This document shows, one piece after another, positions 22,403 to 25,042 of a stretch of 25,042 bases of DNA. Position numbers and translations under genes: made by a program. The notes beneath the pieces were generated by a model. It ran no database searches. It was given only the letters and a program-made list of their open reading frames with translations, and was not told the DNA's origin. The DNA comes from JAMLIN01 sp964509685 (GTDB lineage: Bacteria; Pseudomonadota; Gammaproteobacteria; Burkholderiales; Burkholderiaceae_E): NCBI GenBank assembly GCA_964509685.1, contig CAZDYQ010000046.1:1-25042 (forward strand), given 5' to 3'. Position 1 is the stretch's first letter. Each line of letters opens with the position of its first letter.

Positions 22403-23397
22403 CGGCGCACGTCGACGACGAGCCGACCGCGGATCCCCCCGGCGAGGATCTTCGGCGCCGCCTCGAGCGCGCCGGCGAGATCGGTCTCGTTCGTCATCGA
22501 TGCGAGCTTGCCGGGATCGAGCTCGCTCGCGAGCCGCTTCCACGCGACGAGCCGGTCCTCCATGGGGCACATCACCGAATCGACGCCGATGAGCTTCACG
22601 CCCCGCAGGATGAAGGGCGCCACGGTTGCCGGGAAATCCATGCCCTGCGCGAGCCCGCACGCGGCCACGACGCCGCGGTAGCGGGCCTGCGCGCATGCGT
22701 TGGCGAGCGTGTGCGAGCCGACGGTATCGACCACGCCGGCCCAGCGTTCCTTCTGCAGGGGCTTGCCGGGCTCGGACAGCGTGTTGCGGTCGATGACCTC
22801 GCTCGCGCCCAGCGACTTCAGGTAATCGGTCTCGGCGAGCCTGCCCGTGGATGCGACGACCTTGTGACCGTTCGCGGCAAGCAGCGCGATGGCGACGCTG
22901 CCGACGCCGCCCGCCGCGCCGGTGACCAGCACCTCGCCGTCACCCGCCTTCAGGCCGTGGCGCTCGAGCATGATCACGCAGAGCATGGCGGTGTAGCCGG
23001 CGGTGCCGATCGCGGCGGCCGTGCGTGTGTCGATGGACTCGGGCAGCTTCACCAGCCAGTCTCCCTTGAGCCGCGCCTTGCCGGCGAGGCAACCCCAGTG
23101 CGTTTCGCCGACACCCCAGCCGTTCAGTACGACCCGGTCGCCCGGCGCGAAGCCGGGATGGCGGCTCGCGGTGACGACGCCGGCGCCGTCGATGCCGGGA
23201 ACCATCGGCCACTTGCGCACCACCGGACTGCGGTTGGTGATGGCGAGCCCGTCCTTGAAGTTGATCGTGGAGTACTCGACATCGAGATCGACGTCGGCAT
23301 CGCCGGTGTTCGCGACGAGATCGGATTCGTCGAGCTCGCGGATGCCGGCCGAGAAGCCGGCGGAATCGGATTTCTCCAGGTAGATCGCCTTGAACAT
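22399..23397 (-). CDS. acuI: Acrylyl-CoA reductase (NADPH), AcuI/YhdH family
   Basis: The 332-residue medium-chain dehydrogenase reduces acryloyl-CoA to propionyl-CoA with NADPH. Family features are STINFKDGLAITN (residues about 43-55), VPGIDGAGVV, DRVVLNGWGVGETHWG, AIGTAGYTAMLCV, the NADPH motif VTGAAGGVGSVAIALLA and VVASTGR, and DFPATVAPFILRGVKLIGVDSVMCP. No zinc ligands are seen, as expected. GAAGG lies 7 nt before ATG 23397. It overlaps the next gene by 4 nt. Neighbouring thioesterase and enoyl-CoA hydratase support work on CoA thioesters, for instance 3-hydroxypropionate, DMSP-derived acrylate or detoxification of acryloyl-CoA. Confidence 0.9.
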   Translation of the reverse strand: MFKAIYLEKSDSAGFSAGIRELDESDLVANTGDADVDLDVEYSTINFKDGLAITNRSPVVRKWPMVPGIDGAGVVTASRHPGFAPGDRVVLNGWGVGETHWGCLAGKARLKGDWLVKLPESIDTRTAAAIGTAGYTAMLCVIMLERHGLKAGDGEVLVTGAAGGVGSVAIALLAANGHKVVASTGRLAETDYLKSLGASEVIDRNTLSEPGKPLQKERWAGVVDTVGSHTLANACAQARYRGVVAACGLAQGMDFPATVAPFILRGVKLIGVDSVMCPMEDRLVAWKRLASELDPGKLASMTNETDLAGALEAAPKILAGGIRGRLVVDVRR

Positions 23398-23407
23398 GCT
23401 GTCGCCT

Positions 23408-23455
23408 TCAGTTGTTGTGCGGGCGCCGGTCGATGAAGCGGCGCGCCAGGCCCAT
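23408..23455 (-). CDS. Possible upstream ORF before acuI
   Basis: A 15-codon frame, MGLARRFIDRRPHNN, stops 10 nt before the acuI start. A -10-like TACGAT (23471-23466, minus) lies 10 nt before its ATG, so its mRNA would have almost no leader. Four arginines in two pairs are the only notable feature. It could influence acuI translation or be chance. Confidence 0.25.
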   Translation of the reverse strand: MGLARRFIDRRPHNN

Positions 23456-23528
23456 GGAAGGTTCGATCGTAACCGGTTGTCCGGTCGCGCCGCAGGGGGC
23501 CCGCGACCGGGGGTCTGGGGATGTGCGC

Positions 23529-24041
23529 TCAGGAAGCGTCGGGGCCAGGCCTGGAGCCGGGTTCCGCGTCGCGCGCGGCCCCGGCCGGGACCAGCTGTCC
23601 TCGGATCGTCGCGCTGCGGCCGCGGAAGAGGGCGATGCGTCGCCCGTCGGCCGTGGTGACCGAAACATCGTAGAGGCCGGAGCGCGCGCCGCGATGGCGC
23701 TCGACCGCCCTCGCCACGAGTCGCTCGCCGAGCGCCGCCGGCGCGACGAAGTGGATCTCGGCGCCCGCCGCGACCGTGCGCTGGTTGTGCGAGTTGCAGG
23801 CATAGGCGAACGCGGAGTCGGCAAGCAGGAAGATGTAGCCGCCGTGGCACATGCCGTGGCCGTTGGTCATGTGCTCGGCGACCTCCATCGACATGGAGGC
23901 ATGGCCCGGGCCGATCTCCAGCAGCTCGATGCCGGCCGCCCGCGTCGCCCGGTCCTCCGACCGAAGCTGCCGCGCGGCAGCCTCGGCAAGCGCCTGGGCG
24001 GCGGGGGTTCGCGTGTCGTCGCCGGCCGTATCGTGGGACAA
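23529..24041 (-). CDS. PaaI-like hotdog-fold acyl-CoA thioesterase
   Basis: The 170-residue protein hydrolyses an acyl- or aryl-CoA. The PaaI signature is clear: HMTNGHGMCHGGYIFLLAD then SAFAYACNSHNQ, with the catalytic Asp in LLAD. The later part AAGAEIHFVAPAALGERLVA and VTTADGRRIALFRGRSATIRG completes the hotdog domain. It is about 25-30 residues longer at the C-terminus than E. coli PaaI. No in-frame ATG fits; TTG 24041 is chosen because AGGAG lies 8 nt upstream and it gives the normal N-terminus. It heads the minus-strand run with acuI (131-nt gap) and is divergent from the enoyl-CoA hydratase gene. No other phenylacetate genes are seen here. Confidence 0.87.
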   Translation of the reverse strand: MSHDTAGDDTRTPAAQALAEAAARQLRSEDRATRAAGIELLEIGPGHASMSMEVAEHMTNGHGMCHGGYIFLLADSAFAYACNSHNQRTVAAGAEIHFVAPAALGERLVARAVERHRGARSGLYDVSVTTADGRRIALFRGRSATIRGQLVPAGAARDAEPGSRPGPDAS

Positions 24042-24178
24042 GGGCAGGTCTCCTCTCGATGATGCGGGGTAGCCGTCCGCGCCCGCCGGCGCCCGTGCGC
24101 GCGCCGACGGCTCCGGCGCGGCCAGCGTAGCATGGCCGGCCTGGCGGCCGCGGGCTTCTGGCGCGTCCCGCGGCCCGG

Positions 24179-24213
24179 TACCATCGCTGCAAAACGACAG
24201 GAGAGACCCCATG
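24179..24213 (+). promoter_or_regulatory. -10 candidate and ribosome site for the enoyl-CoA hydratase
   Basis: TACCAT (24179-24184) is a 4 of 6 match to the -10 consensus with start near 24191; no good -35 is visible. A strong ribosome site AGGAGAG lies 5-6 nt before ATG 24211. Confidence 0.35.
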
Positions 24214-24990
24214 GCGGACTACCAGAACATCATCGTCGAAACCCGTGACCGCGTCGGCCTGGTCACGCTCAATCGTCCGAAGCAGCTCAATGCGCTGAAC
24301 GATGCGCTGATGGACGAGCTCGGCCAGGCGCTGCTCGCCTTCGATGCGGACGACGGCATCGGCGCGATCGTGATCACCGGCAGCGAGAAGGCGTTCGCCG
24401 CCGGCGCGGATATCGCGGCGATGGCGAAGTGGGACTACATGGACGTCTATCGCACCGAGTACATCGGCCGCAACTGGGAGACGATCAGGAAGGTCCGCAA
24501 GCCCGTCATCGCGGCGGTCGCGGGCTTCGCCCTGGGCGGAGGCTGCGAGCTCGCGATGATGTGCGACTTCGTCATCGCCGCCGAGAACGCGAAGTTCGGC
24601 CAGCCCGAGATCAAGCTCGGCGTGATCCCGGGCGCGGGCGGCACGCAGCGCCTGCCCCGCGCGGTTTCCAAGGCGAAGGCCATGGACCTGTGCCTCACGG
24701 CGAGGATGATGGACGCGGCCGAGGCCGAGCGCGCCGGGCTCGTCTCCCGCGTGGTGCCGTTCGAGCGCCTCCTCGACGAGGCGCTCGAGGCCGCCTCGAC
24801 GATCGCGAGCTTCTCGCTGCCGTCGGTGATGATGATCAAGGAGTCGATCAACCGGGCCTACGAATCGCCGCTCAGCGAGGGCGTGCTCTTCGAGCGGCGG
24901 CTCTTCCATTCGCTGTTCGCCACGCAGGACCAGAAGGAAGGCATGGCGGCCTTCCTCGAGAAGCGGCCGCCGCAGTTCAGGCACCGCTGA
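24211..24990 (+). CDS. Enoyl-CoA hydratase (crotonase family)
   Basis: The 259-residue crotonase-fold enzyme adds water to trans-2-enoyl-CoA in beta-oxidation. It has VGLVTLNRPKQLNALNDALM, the oxyanion-hole segment KAFAAGADIAAM, and both catalytic glutamates in the expected contexts: GGGCELAMMCD and PEIKLGVIPGAGGTQRL. The C-terminal FATQDQKEGMAAFLEKRPPQF is typical of short-chain hydratases of the FadB1x/PaaF group. Length is standard. It is divergent from the thioesterase gene, 169 nt away, and nothing follows in the 52 nt before the window ends. Exact chain-length preference cannot be told. Confidence 0.93.
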   Translation: MADYQNIIVETRDRVGLVTLNRPKQLNALNDALMDELGQALLAFDADDGIGAIVITGSEKAFAAGADIAAMAKWDYMDVYRTEYIGRNWETIRKVRKPVIAAVAGFALGGGCELAMMCDFVIAAENAKFGQPEIKLGVIPGAGGTQRLPRAVSKAKAMDLCLTARMMDAAEAERAGLVSRVVPFERLLDEALEAASTIASFSLPSVMMIKESINRAYESPLSEGVLFERRLFHSLFATQDQKEGMAAFLEKRPPQFRHR

Positions 24991-24995
24991 CATGC

Positions 24996-25011
24996 CGGGC
25001 CCGGCGGCCCG
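24996..25011. terminator. Hairpin after the enoyl-CoA hydratase gene
   Basis: CGGGCC-CGGC-GGCCCG forms a 6-bp stem with a 4-nt loop, 5 nt after the stop codon. No T-tract is seen. Confidence 0.3.
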
Positions 25012-25042
25012 CGCGTGCCCGGCTCCGCGACCGGTCGTCCCG

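Noticed and set aside
23529..24212. Longer thioesterase starting at an ATG near 24212
   Set aside because: The extra 57 residues are compositional, overlap the start of the divergent hydratase gene, and have no ribosome site; TTG 24041 has AGGAG.

Overview
This window is chromosomal DNA from a GC-rich (roughly 70% by eye) proteobacterium, most likely a betaproteobacterium near Burkholderiales or a sulfur-cycling relative. The evidence is gene order and protein style: a UbiH-type hydroxylase followed by dsbC, apaG-mltA divergent from rpe-gph-trpE, trpG-trpD-trpC, and an MQVQIGQ-type TrpE. I see no phage genes, insertion sequences, CRISPR arrays or clear pseudogenes. All assignments come from reading motifs; no database search was possible.

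Layout. 1-3770: tRNA-Phe (minus), a UbiH-family FAD hydroxylase with a possibly leaderless mRNA, dsbC, then mltA and apaG on the minus strand. 3816-6987: rpe, gph, a Trp-rich leader peptide (trpL1) and trpE. 7067-15887: a non-trp block sitting between trpE and trpG. It holds an SDR protein, then a minus-strand operon (ArsR-family regulator, Tat-exported sulfide:quinone oxidoreductase, small membrane protein with a Cys-rich tail, luciferase-like monooxygenase), and divergent from it a plus-strand operon (RND adaptor, RND pump, YgaP-like DUF2892 membrane protein). 16000-18816: a second Trp-rich leader peptide (trpL2, ending in tandem Trp codons) followed by trpG, trpD and trpC. 18861-24041: a minus-strand run (PaaI-like thioesterase, AcuI-like acrylyl-CoA reductase, MobA/MocA-like nucleotidyltransferase, M61 peptidase, phospholipase A1). 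24211-24990: enoyl-CoA hydratase on the plus strand.

Two things stand out. First, the trp pathway genes are split into two transcription units about 9 kb apart, and each half appears to have its own attenuation leader: trpL1 (Trp codons at 14, 16 and 21) before trpE and trpL2 (Trp-Trp at 12-13, followed at once by a 7-bp hairpin) before trpGDC. This would let anthranilate synthase subunits encoded apart still respond to the same charged tRNA-Trp signal. Second, the block between them looks like a reactive-sulfur module: an ArsR-type repressor with four cysteines, an SQR carrying both redox cysteines and a Tat signal, a DUF2892 protein and an RND efflux pair, with a 22-bp dyad lying across both divergent promoters. 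The coupling of an RND pump to an SQR under one regulator is the best candidate for a poorly described system here.

The right-hand cluster (thioesterase, acrylyl-CoA reductase, enoyl-CoA hydratase) suggests CoA-thioester metabolism; the nucleotidyltransferase, peptidase and phospholipase downstream are tightly packed and probably co-transcribed, but share no obvious pathway.
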